In this document: one piece after another, positions 1 to 5,651 of the stretch | How positions within the stretch are numbered: the stretch's first letter is position 1 | Layout of the letters: each line of letters opens with the position of its first letter | Source of the DNA: an uncultured Clostridia bacterium | Lineage (GTDB): Bacteria; Bacillota; Clostridia; Oscillospirales; Acutalibacteraceae | Direction of reading: 5' to 3' | Length of the DNA stretch: 8,725 nt | Assembly: GCA_937902305.1 (NCBI GenBank) | Contig: CALDHV010000012.1 | Location: forward strand, 1 to 8,725 | Made by a program: the position numbers and the translations under genes | The notes under the pieces: model-generated | Seen by the model: only the letters and a program-made list of their open reading frames with translations | Told to the model about the DNA's origin: nothing | The model's database searches: none

Positions 1-830
1 AGTCCGGTCGCGCCGGCATAGGTGAACGCATTGCCCTCGTGCACGAGCTTGTTGGAGTTGACCCAGTGCACTCCCTGTCCGGACAAAAGGTTCGTGTTGA
101 TCTCGGGAGTGGCGACGGTGCGGGCAATCACATCATTTTGGAGCGCCGCCGTCGCGATCCTCATCATATCCGAGGCGGTGGTATAATGCTCTGCCTCGTG
201 GATGCCGTCGGGATTACGGAAATGCGTGCCGGTACAGCCGAGCGCCTGCGCCTTTTCGTTCATTTTTCGGCAAAAAGCGTCGATGGCGGTGCGCGGTGCG
301 GCGTTTTCATCGGATAAGATCAGCTTGCCGACCTGCGCCGCCAGCGCATAGGCGGCGTCGTTGCCGGAGGGCAACAGTATCGCCTGGATGAGCTGCTCGG
401 CGCTCATCACCGCACCGACCGGGATAAACGCGCGACTGGACTCCTTGTCGATCATCGTCACCTCATTGCCGACGGTCAGCACAGTGTCCGCCTGTACATA
501 ATCCATCGCAACGAGCGCCGTCACGAGCTTGGTCAAGCTGGCGGGATAACAGCGGGCATCGGCATTTTTGCTGTATAGCACCTGCCCGGAGGTTATATCC
601 TTGAGCATCACATAGGGCGAGGCGGTATTGCGGTCAATGAAATCGACAGGCAAAGCCTTGGTTGGCTTGGTCGGCTCGGTGATCGCGGGGGTGTCGCTGA
701 TGCCGGTCGTCGGATGCCGCAAAATCAACAGCACCGCTCCGCCCGCCACAACGACCGCCAGCAATATGGCGAGCGGGACGAGCAGGGAGTGCCTTCTTCT
801 TCTTTTCGGATTGTGTAAGCTTGTGCGCAT
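1..830 (-). CDS. D-alanyl-D-alanine carboxypeptidase (peptidase S11), 3' end outside window
   Basis: Serine DD-carboxypeptidase (DacA/DacF type) that trims the terminal D-Ala from peptidoglycan stem peptides outside the membrane. 276 codons are visible and the frame is still open at base 1. A basic N-terminus is followed by one hydrophobic segment (about residues 16-37), then a Pro/Thr-rich linker. The active-site SxxK motif is SLTK at 98-101 and the SxN motif is SGN at 155-157. The family block NPDGIHEAEHYTTASDM is at 206-222. The third motif, KTG, should fall just past the left edge, since the visible end (AGATG, 272-276) matches the residues that normally precede it. The ATG at 830 is fixed by an in-frame TGA at 834-836; AAAGGA lies about 12 nt upstream. 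It follows spoIID on the same strand, 69 bp away, with its own promoter. A sporulation (DacF-like) or housekeeping role cannot be told apart here. Confidence 0.93.
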   Translation of the reverse strand, partial: MRTSLHNPKRRRRHSLLVPLAILLAVVVAGGAVLLILRHPTTGISDTPAITEPTKPTKALPVDFIDRNTASPYVMLKDITSGQVLYSKNADARCYPASLTKLVTALVAMDYVQADTVLTVGNEVTMIDKESSRAFIPVGAVMSAEQLIQAILLPSGNDAAYALAAQVGKLILSDENAAPRTAIDAFCRKMNEKAQALGCTGTHFRNPDGIHEAEHYTTASDMMRIATAALQNDVIARTVATPEINTNLLSGQGVHWVNSNKLVHEGNAFTYAGATG

Positions 831-864
831 AGATCAAAGCCGTCCTTTGCATTATCGTACCGTC

Positions 865-893
865 ATTGTACAATACTGCCGGGGAAAATGCAA
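865..893 (-). promoter_or_regulatory. Sigma-A-type promoter of the carboxypeptidase gene
   Basis: On the minus strand TTGCAT (888-893) and TACAAT (865-870) are separated by exactly 17 bases. Transcription would begin near 858, about 28 nt before the ATG at 830. The -35 box starts 7 bp after the spoIID stop, so the carboxypeptidase can be expressed independently of spoIID. Confidence 0.6.
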
Positions 894-899
894 CCGTTT

Positions 900-1895
900 T
901 CAGCAAATATTCACGCCGGTGTAGTAATATTTAAGGATCTCCTGCCAGGAGTAGCCCTGCTCCGCAAGGCACTTTGCCCCGTATTGGCTCATGCCGACGC
1001 CGTGTCCGTAGCCGTGTACCGTGAAAGTGAACTTTCCGTCGGCATAGGCAACCGAAAACGAGGAGGAGCGCAGTCCGAGCTTGGTGCGCACCTGCGTGCC
1101 GGTCAGCGTTTGCCCGCCGAAGGGCAGGGCGGTCACACTCCCGGCGGAGGACAGGGTCGGCTGACCGAGCCAGGCGGCGGGGTCGTCCGGCAGGGTGAGC
1201 TTCTGCTCGGGATCAAGGTGGGTGCGTAGCTCCTGCGGCGTGAAGGATGCGGCGGACTGATAGGACGGGGACAGCGTATCGCCGGGGCTGGCGACCGGAC
1301 GCAGATACGGCACATCACTGCCCCAGATCACCGCGGCGGATTCGGTACTGCCATTGCTGACCGCAAAATAGCACGCGTCGATCTTTTGCCCTTCGTAGGT
1401 GATATAATGCCCGTAAACTGCATCCACGGCGTCGGTCAGCTTTTCGTAGTATTCCTCATAGTGACTGCCCCAGCGGGTCTTGAGCTTGTCTGTGGTGTAG
1501 TTTTCGGGAAAATCCGCCCCCGGTGTAACGAAATCCGCCCCGCGAAGGGCGGCATCCGGGTTTGCCGCGTGTACCTCGCGGCGGCGGGAATAATAGGTGT
1601 AGGCGGCGACCGCCTGTGCCTTGAGCGCCTCGACCGGGTAGGTCGCGGGCATTTCGAATGCCAGCGTGCGGATTAGGAACTCCCGCTCCTCCAGCGTGAC
1701 GAGCTCTTCCCCGACGAGGATGCGGAATACGCCACCCGCCGGAGCGGGCTTGCCGTTGTCGTTGGCGGGTGCGACTGCCGGGGTAGCGGGCACCGACGCG
1801 GTGTTTGTTGCGGCTTTGCCGTGCGGCAGGAGGGGGAGAGGCAACAAGAACGAGATCAGCACACACAATAGCGCGGTCAAAACATAGCCTTTCAA
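900..1895 (-). CDS. spoIID: Stage II sporulation protein D (SpoIID), peptidoglycan lytic transglycosylase
   Basis: SpoIID/LytB family protein of 331 aa, close to the ~340 aa known for Bacillus SpoIID. In the family it is a membrane-anchored lytic transglycosylase that, with SpoIIM and SpoIIP, remodels septal peptidoglycan during engulfment. An N-terminal hydrophobic anchor (about 4-24) is followed by an Ala/Pro-rich linker (28-54). The core follows, with EMPATYPVEALKAQAVAA starting at residue 81; Glu81 is the expected catalytic acid. The substrate-site block CYFAVSNGSTESA (175-187) and the C-terminal signature GYGHGVGMSQYGA (295-307) are both present. The start is a TTG at 1895: it has AAAGGAAGG six bases upstream and the membrane anchor begins immediately. 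The frame stays open to 2315, but that extension overlaps the divergent gene and has no family similarity. The promoter is not evident; family members use sigma-E. Confidence 0.93.
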   Translation of the reverse strand: MKGYVLTALLCVLISFLLPLPLLPHGKAATNTASVPATPAVAPANDNGKPAPAGGVFRILVGEELVTLEEREFLIRTLAFEMPATYPVEALKAQAVAAYTYYSRRREVHAANPDAALRGADFVTPGADFPENYTTDKLKTRWGSHYEEYYEKLTDAVDAVYGHYITYEGQKIDACYFAVSNGSTESAAVIWGSDVPYLRPVASPGDTLSPSYQSAASFTPQELRTHLDPEQKLTLPDDPAAWLGQPTLSSAGSVTALPFGGQTLTGTQVRTKLGLRSSSFSVAYADGKFTFTVHGYGHGVGMSQYGAKCLAEQGYSWQEILKYYYTGVNIC

Positions 1896-1901
1896 AACGA
1901 T

Positions 1902-1910
1902 CCTTCCTTT
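1902..1910 (-). promoter_or_regulatory. Ribosome binding site fixing the UUG start of spoIID
   Basis: Minus-strand AAAGGAAGG is followed by six bases (ATCGTT) and TTG. No ATG or GTG with comparable spacing precedes the membrane anchor, so this site decides in favour of the 331-aa product. Confidence 0.7.
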
Positions 1911-1924
1911 CGGTTTCTTTTCGC

Positions 1925-1953
1925 TTGACTTTGCGGGAGAAAAGAGGTATAGT
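1925..1953 (+). promoter_or_regulatory. Sigma-A-type promoter of the membrane protein gene
   Basis: TTGACT (1925-1930), a 17-base spacer and TATAGT (1948-1953) sit in the spoIID/membrane-protein divergent region. Transcription would begin near 1960, leaving an 80-nt leader before the ATG at 2041. The promoter overlaps the region expected to hold the divergent spoIID promoter. Confidence 0.65.
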
Positions 1954-2040
1954 AACAGTAATATGGGAAAGATTGGAGCCTGTCCTTGCATATATATGCG
2001 GGGTAGGTACAAATGATACATCCGAAGGAGGCTTTTCGGG

Positions 2041-3075
2041 ATGCAAAAACAAACCAATGCCCGGTATGCGTTTGGCGCGTTGCTGTTTGCCGCCGCCGCC
2101 ACTGTCGCGTTGACGGCAATCCGCACCTTTCTGGTGCCGCAGTCCCGGGATATAGACACCGGCGTTTTTGGTGATCCGCTGTGGGCGATCATTGCTTCGG
2201 TGGTGTTTATTGCGGCACTGATCTTTCTGTGCGCGTCGATCCGCGGCGAAAAAACCGCTTTTTTGCATGGTCGTACTCTCATCCCATTGTCTGTTGCCGG
2301 TATGGTGGCGGGCATCGTGATGGCGCTCTCCTCGGCTTGGGATGCTTACGGATGGTATTTCCTTCAGCGGGAGCCGGATCCGCAGGTCGCTATGCCCAGT
2401 ATTCTGTCGAATATCGTGTTGATATTGATGCTGGTTTTCGGTGTGCTCGGTGGTGTGGTGCTGGTCGTGTGGGGCTTTGGCATCACCGCGCGGGACTCGA
2501 CCGCCGCGAAGCACGGCACGTTTTTGCTGTTGCCGGTGTTGTGGCTGTGGTTCCGTCTTGCCCGCTACGAAATGTCCTATGCGAGTGCGCTCGGGCTGTC
2601 GGATTGTTTCTTTGAGTTTTTGATGTACATTGCGGAATTGCTGTTTTTGTTTAAGCTCGCCCGCTTTGTCAGCAATGTGGGTACCCCACGTACGGGCTTG
2701 CTGGCCTTTTATTCCGGGGTAACGGCTCTGCTGGCGCTGTCCGCACCGCTGGTACGGCTGTGTATGTATTTGACGGGTGACTCCGAGGCATATCAGGCGT
2801 TGTATCTGGTGGGTATTCCCGATGCGGCGATTGGTTTGTTGGCACTGATGACCCTGTGGTCGCTGGCGGATACTCTGCGCCTGGATGCCAATCCTGCCTC
2901 CGCGCCGATCGAGGAGGCGCCGTTGCTATTCGTCGATGAAATGCCGCAGGAAGGTCTGATTGACGAGGATGATGAGATTGAGCCAATGCCGGATATTCCG
3001 GAGGAAGAGCTGTTGGTTGATTTGCCTCAGCCGGACGCGCATAAGCAGTCCTCGGACGGAGATACTATCCAGTAA
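2041..3075 (+). CDS. Multi-pass membrane protein of unknown function with acidic cytoplasmic-type tail
   Basis: I do not recognise a named family. The 344-aa product has about eight hydrophobic segments (roughly 9-27, 47-66, 80-98, 120-148, 160-174, 189-209, 219-239, 253-275). A soluble tail of about 65 residues (280-344) is very rich in Asp, Glu and Pro, for example DEDDEIEPMPDIPEEE at 308-323. The start at 2041 is supported by GAAGGAGG ending nine bases upstream and by a consensus-like promoter at 1925-1953. It is transcribed divergently from spoIID and is followed by a 9-bp inverted repeat before gap. The neighbour spoIID makes a sporulation or envelope role conceivable, but the promoter looks vegetative and nothing in the protein shows a catalytic motif. 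Integral membrane location is secure; function is not. Confidence 0.85.
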   Translation: MQKQTNARYAFGALLFAAAATVALTAIRTFLVPQSRDIDTGVFGDPLWAIIASVVFIAALIFLCASIRGEKTAFLHGRTLIPLSVAGMVAGIVMALSSAWDAYGWYFLQREPDPQVAMPSILSNIVLILMLVFGVLGGVVLVVWGFGITARDSTAAKHGTFLLLPVLWLWFRLARYEMSYASALGLSDCFFEFLMYIAELLFLFKLARFVSNVGTPRTGLLAFYSGVTALLALSAPLVRLCMYLTGDSEAYQALYLVGIPDAAIGLLALMTLWSLADTLRLDANPASAPIEEAPLLFVDEMPQEGLIDEDDEIEPMPDIPEEELLVDLPQPDAHKQSSDGDTIQ

Positions 3076-3084
3076 GCAATCTAC

Positions 3085-3106
3085 GTTCATTTTATCCAAA
3101 ATGAAC
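3085..3106 (+). terminator. Inverted repeat after the membrane protein gene, possible weak terminator
   Basis: GTTCATTTT (3085-3093) and AAAATGAAC (3098-3106) pair perfectly over 9 bp around a 4-base ATCC loop, nine bases after the stop codon. The stem is AT-rich and is followed only by ACTGTTTC, so it is a poor intrinsic terminator. A protein-binding or mRNA-stability role is equally possible. Confidence 0.4.
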
Positions 3107-3186
3107 ACTGTTTCGGCATAATCGTCGGGGAGTTTGGTGAAATCACCGAAAGTACGGGGAAAATGGATATTTTTGCCGCAAACGGC

Positions 3187-3215
3187 TTGCAAACGCATAA
3201 AGAATGCGTTAAAAT
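3187..3215 (+). promoter_or_regulatory. Sigma-A-type promoter of gap
   Basis: TTGCAA (3187-3192), a 17-base spacer and TAAAAT (3210-3215) place the start of transcription near 3222, which leaves the GGAGG at 3236-3240 inside the mRNA. A nicer-looking TATAAT at 3226-3231 would start the mRNA past the ribosome binding site and is therefore unlikely to be used. Confidence 0.6.
3192..3210. promoter_or_regulatory. Operator-like inverted repeat inside the gap promoter
   Basis: AACGCAT (3192-3198) and ATGCGTT (3204-3210) are perfect 7-bp arms around 5 bases. They fill the space between the -35 and -10 boxes, touching one base of each. A regulator bound here would block RNA polymerase. The sequence does not match the CggR or Rex consensus as I remember them, so the regulator is unknown. 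Confidence 0.45.
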
Positions 3216-3248
3216 AATCACAGACTATAATAATTGGAGGTTATTACT

Positions 3249-4277
3249 ATGGCAGTCAAAGTTGCAATCAATGGTTTTGGTCGTATCGGTCGTCTGGCAT
3301 TCCGTCAGATGTTCGGTGCAGAGGGGTATGAGGTCGTTGCGATCAACGATCTGACCGATCCGGCTATGCTGGCGCATCTGCTCAAATACGACACGGCGCA
3401 GGGCGGCTATTGCGGTCGTATCGGCGAGGGCACCCACACGGTTGAGGCCGGTGAGGGCTGCATCATCGTCGATGGCAAGAAGATCACTATTTACAGTGAA
3501 AAGAACGCCGCGGATCTGCCGTGGGGCAAGATCGGTGTGGATGTTGTTCTCGAGTGCACCGGCTTCTACTGCTCCAAGGAGAAGAGCCAGGCGCACATCG
3601 ACGCCGGCGCGAAGAAGGTCGTTATTTCCGCTCCGGCGGGCAACGATCTGAAGACGATCGTTTTCAGCGTCAACGAGAAGACCCTGACCAAGGACGATCA
3701 GATCATTTCCGCGGCTTCCTGCACCACCAACTGCCTCGCTCCGATGGCGAAGGCGCTTAACGACTATGCCCCGATCCAGAGCGGTATCATGAGCACCATC
3801 CACGCATACACCGGCGATCAGATGATCCTCGACGGCCCGCACCGTAAGGGTGATCTGCGCCGCGCGCGTGCCGGCGCCGCCAACATCGTTCCGAACTCCA
3901 CCGGCGCTGCCAAGGCGATCGGTCTGGTCATTCCGGAGCTCAACGGTAAGCTGATCGGCTCTGCTCAGCGTGTGCCGGTCCCGACCGGTTCCACCACCAT
4001 CCTCACCGCGGTCGTCAAGGGTGCCGATGTCACCAAAGAGGGCATCAACGCGGCGATGAAGGCGGCGGCTTGCGCCTCCTTCGGCTACAACGAGGATCCG
4101 ATCGTTTCCTCCGATGTCATCGGTATGCGGTATGGCTCGCTGTTCGATGCCACCCAGACGATGGTCGCGAAGATCGCCGACGATCTGTACGAGGTGCAGG
4201 TTGTGTCCTGGTATGACAACGAGAACTCCTACACCAGCCAGATGGTCCGCACCATCAAGTATTTCGCCGAGCTGTAA
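3249..4277 (+). CDS. gap: Glyceraldehyde-3-phosphate dehydrogenase (type I)
   Basis: Cytoplasmic glycolytic enzyme that oxidises glyceraldehyde-3-phosphate to 1,3-bisphosphoglycerate with NAD and phosphate. The 342-aa product is full length. The Rossmann nucleotide-binding motif NGFGRIGR is at residues 8-15. The catalytic-cysteine block is SAASCTTN and is followed by the active-site histidine block STIHAYTGDQ. HRKGDLRRARAGAANIVPNSTGAAKA and the C-terminal WYDNE (coenzyme site) are also intact. The start is ATG 3249, with GGAGG eight bases upstream; a start 15 bases earlier has no ribosome binding site and would extend past the usual family N-terminus. The gene appears monocistronic: it has its own promoter with an inverted repeat in the spacer and a strong hairpin directly after the stop. 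No pgk or tpi follows, unlike many glycolytic operons. The Asp at the end of the second strand (INDLTD) is usual for NAD-dependent enzymes. Confidence 0.98.
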   Translation: MAVKVAINGFGRIGRLAFRQMFGAEGYEVVAINDLTDPAMLAHLLKYDTAQGGYCGRIGEGTHTVEAGEGCIIVDGKKITIYSEKNAADLPWGKIGVDVVLECTGFYCSKEKSQAHIDAGAKKVVISAPAGNDLKTIVFSVNEKTLTKDDQIISAASCTTNCLAPMAKALNDYAPIQSGIMSTIHAYTGDQMILDGPHRKGDLRRARAGAANIVPNSTGAAKAIGLVIPELNGKLIGSAQRVPVPTGSTTILTAVVKGADVTKEGINAAMKAAACASFGYNEDPIVSSDVIGMRYGSLFDATQTMVAKIADDLYEVQVVSWYDNENSYTSQMVRTIKYFAEL

Positions 4278-4292
4278 TCGACAAAAGACTAA

Positions 4293-4330
4293 AGATCCCC
4301 CGGCTCTGTATGCACAGAGCCGGGGGATCT
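4293..4330. terminator. Bidirectional intrinsic terminator between gap and the hydrolase gene
   Basis: A perfect 17-bp GC-rich stem (4293-4309 with 4314-4330) closes a 4-base ATGC loop, 15 bases after the gap stop and 6 bases after the convergent hydrolase stop. The minus-strand exit is T-rich (TTTAGTCTTTTG) and the plus-strand exit is TCATTTC, so it probably serves both genes, better for the hydrolase. Confidence 0.85.
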
Positions 4331-4336
4331 CTCATT

Positions 4337-5065
4337 TCAGTAGTATCGCTCGATGAAGCGGATGATCGGCGTATTGTCCGTCAATCCGTGCGGGTGATGA
4401 TCGCCGCCCTTTTTGAGGATCAGCTCCAGCGTGCCGCCGTGCGCGGCGAAGAAATCGGTCATTTGCTTGCCGTTTTCCTCATACGGCACCTCGCGGTCGC
4501 TGTCGCCGCAGGTCAGCATCACCGGGATGCGATGCTCGACCAGCGCGGGGAGATAATCGAGCGGGAACTCGTTGTCATTGAATAGATCGGCGAGGGTCTT
4601 GCCGGTATCGCGGGTGTATTCGGTCATATGCTCGACCTGCGATTTGCCGGTTTGTCCGGGACAGCTCAGCAGGTCGATGACCGGAGCGTCGATCCACATC
4701 GCCGCTACCTTTTCCGGGTGCTTGGCTCCGAGATATACCGCCATCATTCCGCCACAGCTCATACCGACCGGCACGCATTTTTCGTTGAGTCCGCACTCGC
4801 GGTGCAGATAGTCGGCAAATGCCGCCTGCCGCTCGGTATCGGTGGGCAGACACCAGCGGGTCTGATTATCCACATGGGCGATATGGTATCCGCGCGCCAG
4901 CATGGACAGCTCCAGCTCCGGGAACGCGCCGAAATATTCGGTTTTGAACAGCCATTTGTCGCCGGCGACCGGCATGTGCGGGCAGACCAGCACGGCAGGC
5001 TTGCCGTCGAAGGTGAAATCCCGCTTTTCGTAGCCATACCAATCGCCGACAGTATACGGTATCAC
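4337..5065 (-). CDS. Alpha/beta hydrolase, probable carboxylesterase
   Basis: A 242-aa single-domain alpha/beta hydrolase without a signal peptide, so cytoplasmic. The nucleophile elbow is GMSCGG with Ser103. The acid is probably Asp188 or Asp190 (CGDSDREVPY) and the base is one of the histidines in GGDHHPHGL (221-228). The order Ser, Asp, His and the spacing are those of the fold. The elbow has a Cys next to the nucleophile, which is uncommon. The substrate cannot be told from the sequence; small esters or acetylated sugars are guesses. Translation starts at a GTG (5065) with AAGGAGGT nine bases upstream; no in-frame ATG fits as well. It is a single-gene unit: a fully consensus promoter lies at 5095-5123 and a hairpin shared with convergent gap lies at its end. 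Base composition is that of the host. Confidence 0.88.
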   Translation of the reverse strand: MIPYTVGDWYGYEKRDFTFDGKPAVLVCPHMPVAGDKWLFKTEYFGAFPELELSMLARGYHIAHVDNQTRWCLPTDTERQAAFADYLHRECGLNEKCVPVGMSCGGMMAVYLGAKHPEKVAAMWIDAPVIDLLSCPGQTGKSQVEHMTEYTRDTGKTLADLFNDNEFPLDYLPALVEHRIPVMLTCGDSDREVPYEENGKQMTDFFAAHGGTLELILKKGGDHHPHGLTDNTPIIRFIERYY

Positions 5066-5094
5066 GGAACGGATACCTCCTTTCTTTCCTTCAT

Positions 5095-5123
5095 ATTATA
5101 GGAAAGCGACGAGCGATTGTCAA
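5095..5123 (-). promoter_or_regulatory. Perfect-consensus sigma-A promoter of the hydrolase gene
   Basis: On the minus strand TTGACA (5118-5123) and TATAAT (5095-5100) both match the consensus at six of six positions with a 17-base spacer. No TG extension is seen. Transcription would begin near 5088, just before the AGGAGGT. It starts downstream of the terminator at 5151-5190. Confidence 0.9.
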
Positions 5124-5150
5124 GCACAAAATCGGACATAATATCAGCAA

Positions 5151-5190
5151 AAAGGGACTGTTAAAAAACTCGTTTTTTAACAGTCCCTTT
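5151..5190 (-). terminator. Intrinsic terminator of the spoVT / recombinase transcript
   Basis: Perfect 19-bp arms (5151-5169 and 5172-5190) flank a 2-base loop, starting nine bases after the stop at 5199. On the minus strand the stem ends in CCCTTT and is followed by TT, giving a T5 tract. The A6/T6 pairs near the tip are unusual. It is the host spoVT terminator, now reached by transcripts of the inserted element. Confidence 0.85.
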
Positions 5191-5198
5191 CGCGGGGC

Positions 5199-5651
5199 TT
5201 ATTCTTCCATTTGCTTGCCGAGGAAAGCGGCGGCGACCTGCGCGAGCCGGACATCTCCCTCGGCGGGGATCGCACCGGACTCGGGCTGTAGTAGGCAGAC
5301 GATGCCGGTCACATCGCCGGAGACCAGGATCGGCGCGGCGACCGAGGCGTATCGCGGGATCTCCTCGACCGGCTGTAGGCGGGTGGTGGCACCGGCGTGG
5401 GCGACATAAACCTGACGGCTTTCCATCGCCTCGTCCAGTTGTGACGAGATGCGCCGCTCGTAGAAGTCCTTGCGATTGTTCCCGGCGGCGGCAATGACGT
5501 GGTCGCGGTCGCAGATGAGCACGGTCATGTTGCAGGCGCGGGACAGCACGTCGGCGTACTGGATGGCGAATGGGGATAGCTCCCCGACCGGGGAATACTT
5601 CTTAAAAACGACCTCCCCGTCCTTTTCGGTGAAAATCTCCAACGGGTCGCC
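5199..5651 (-). pseudogene. spoVT: 3' fragment of spoVT, separated from its start by the insertion
   Basis: The 150 codons correspond to Bacillus SpoVT from about residue 31 to the end (178 aa in that species, from memory). Recognisable blocks are GDPLEIF, DGEVVFKKYSP, LICDRD and the C-terminal FLGKQMEE. SpoVT is a forespore regulator that tunes sigma-G genes: an N-terminal swapped-hairpin AbrB domain binds DNA and a C-terminal GAF domain follows. Here the first ~30 residues, including the DNA-contacting RVVIPKEIR segment, are absent, and no host start or ribosome binding site precedes the fragment. It can only be translated as part of the recombinase frame. The fragment has no stops or frameshifts and keeps GC-rich host codon use, so the insertion is recent or spoVT is still maintained by excision. 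The 5' part should lie beyond the right edge. Confidence 0.85.

Noticed and set aside
634..906. Minus-strand 90-codon frame overlapping the carboxypeptidase start
   Set aside because: It is the shifted frame of the real gene, rich in Arg/Ala, with no membrane anchor or family motif.
1988..1999. Perfect palindrome GCATATATATGC in the membrane protein leader
   Set aside because: Mostly alternating AT, so it can easily arise by chance; no second copy or link to a known site was seen.
1896..2040. Sigma-E promoter for spoIID
   Set aside because: Expected from the family, but no pair of boxes with acceptable spacing could be found; only partial matches such as CATATT or TATACCT.
1896..2315. N-terminal extension of SpoIID to 471 residues
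   Set aside because: It overlaps the promoter and start of the divergent membrane protein gene, has no SpoIID-family similarity, and places the membrane anchor internally.
1456..2514. 352-codon minus-strand frame over spoIID and the membrane protein gene
   Set aside because: Shadow of spoIID in another frame, with Arg/His-rich low-quality composition and no recognisable domain.
3133..3151. Short hairpin (TTTGGTG / CACCGAA) in the gap leader region
   Set aside because: Only 7 bp with one G-T pair, upstream of the predicted promoter and without a T-tract.
3226..3231. Exact TATAAT just before the gap ribosome binding site
   Set aside because: Transcription from it would start near 3238, inside or past the GGAGG at 3236-3240, leaving the mRNA without a ribosome binding site; TTGCAA-N17-TAAAAT upstream fits better.
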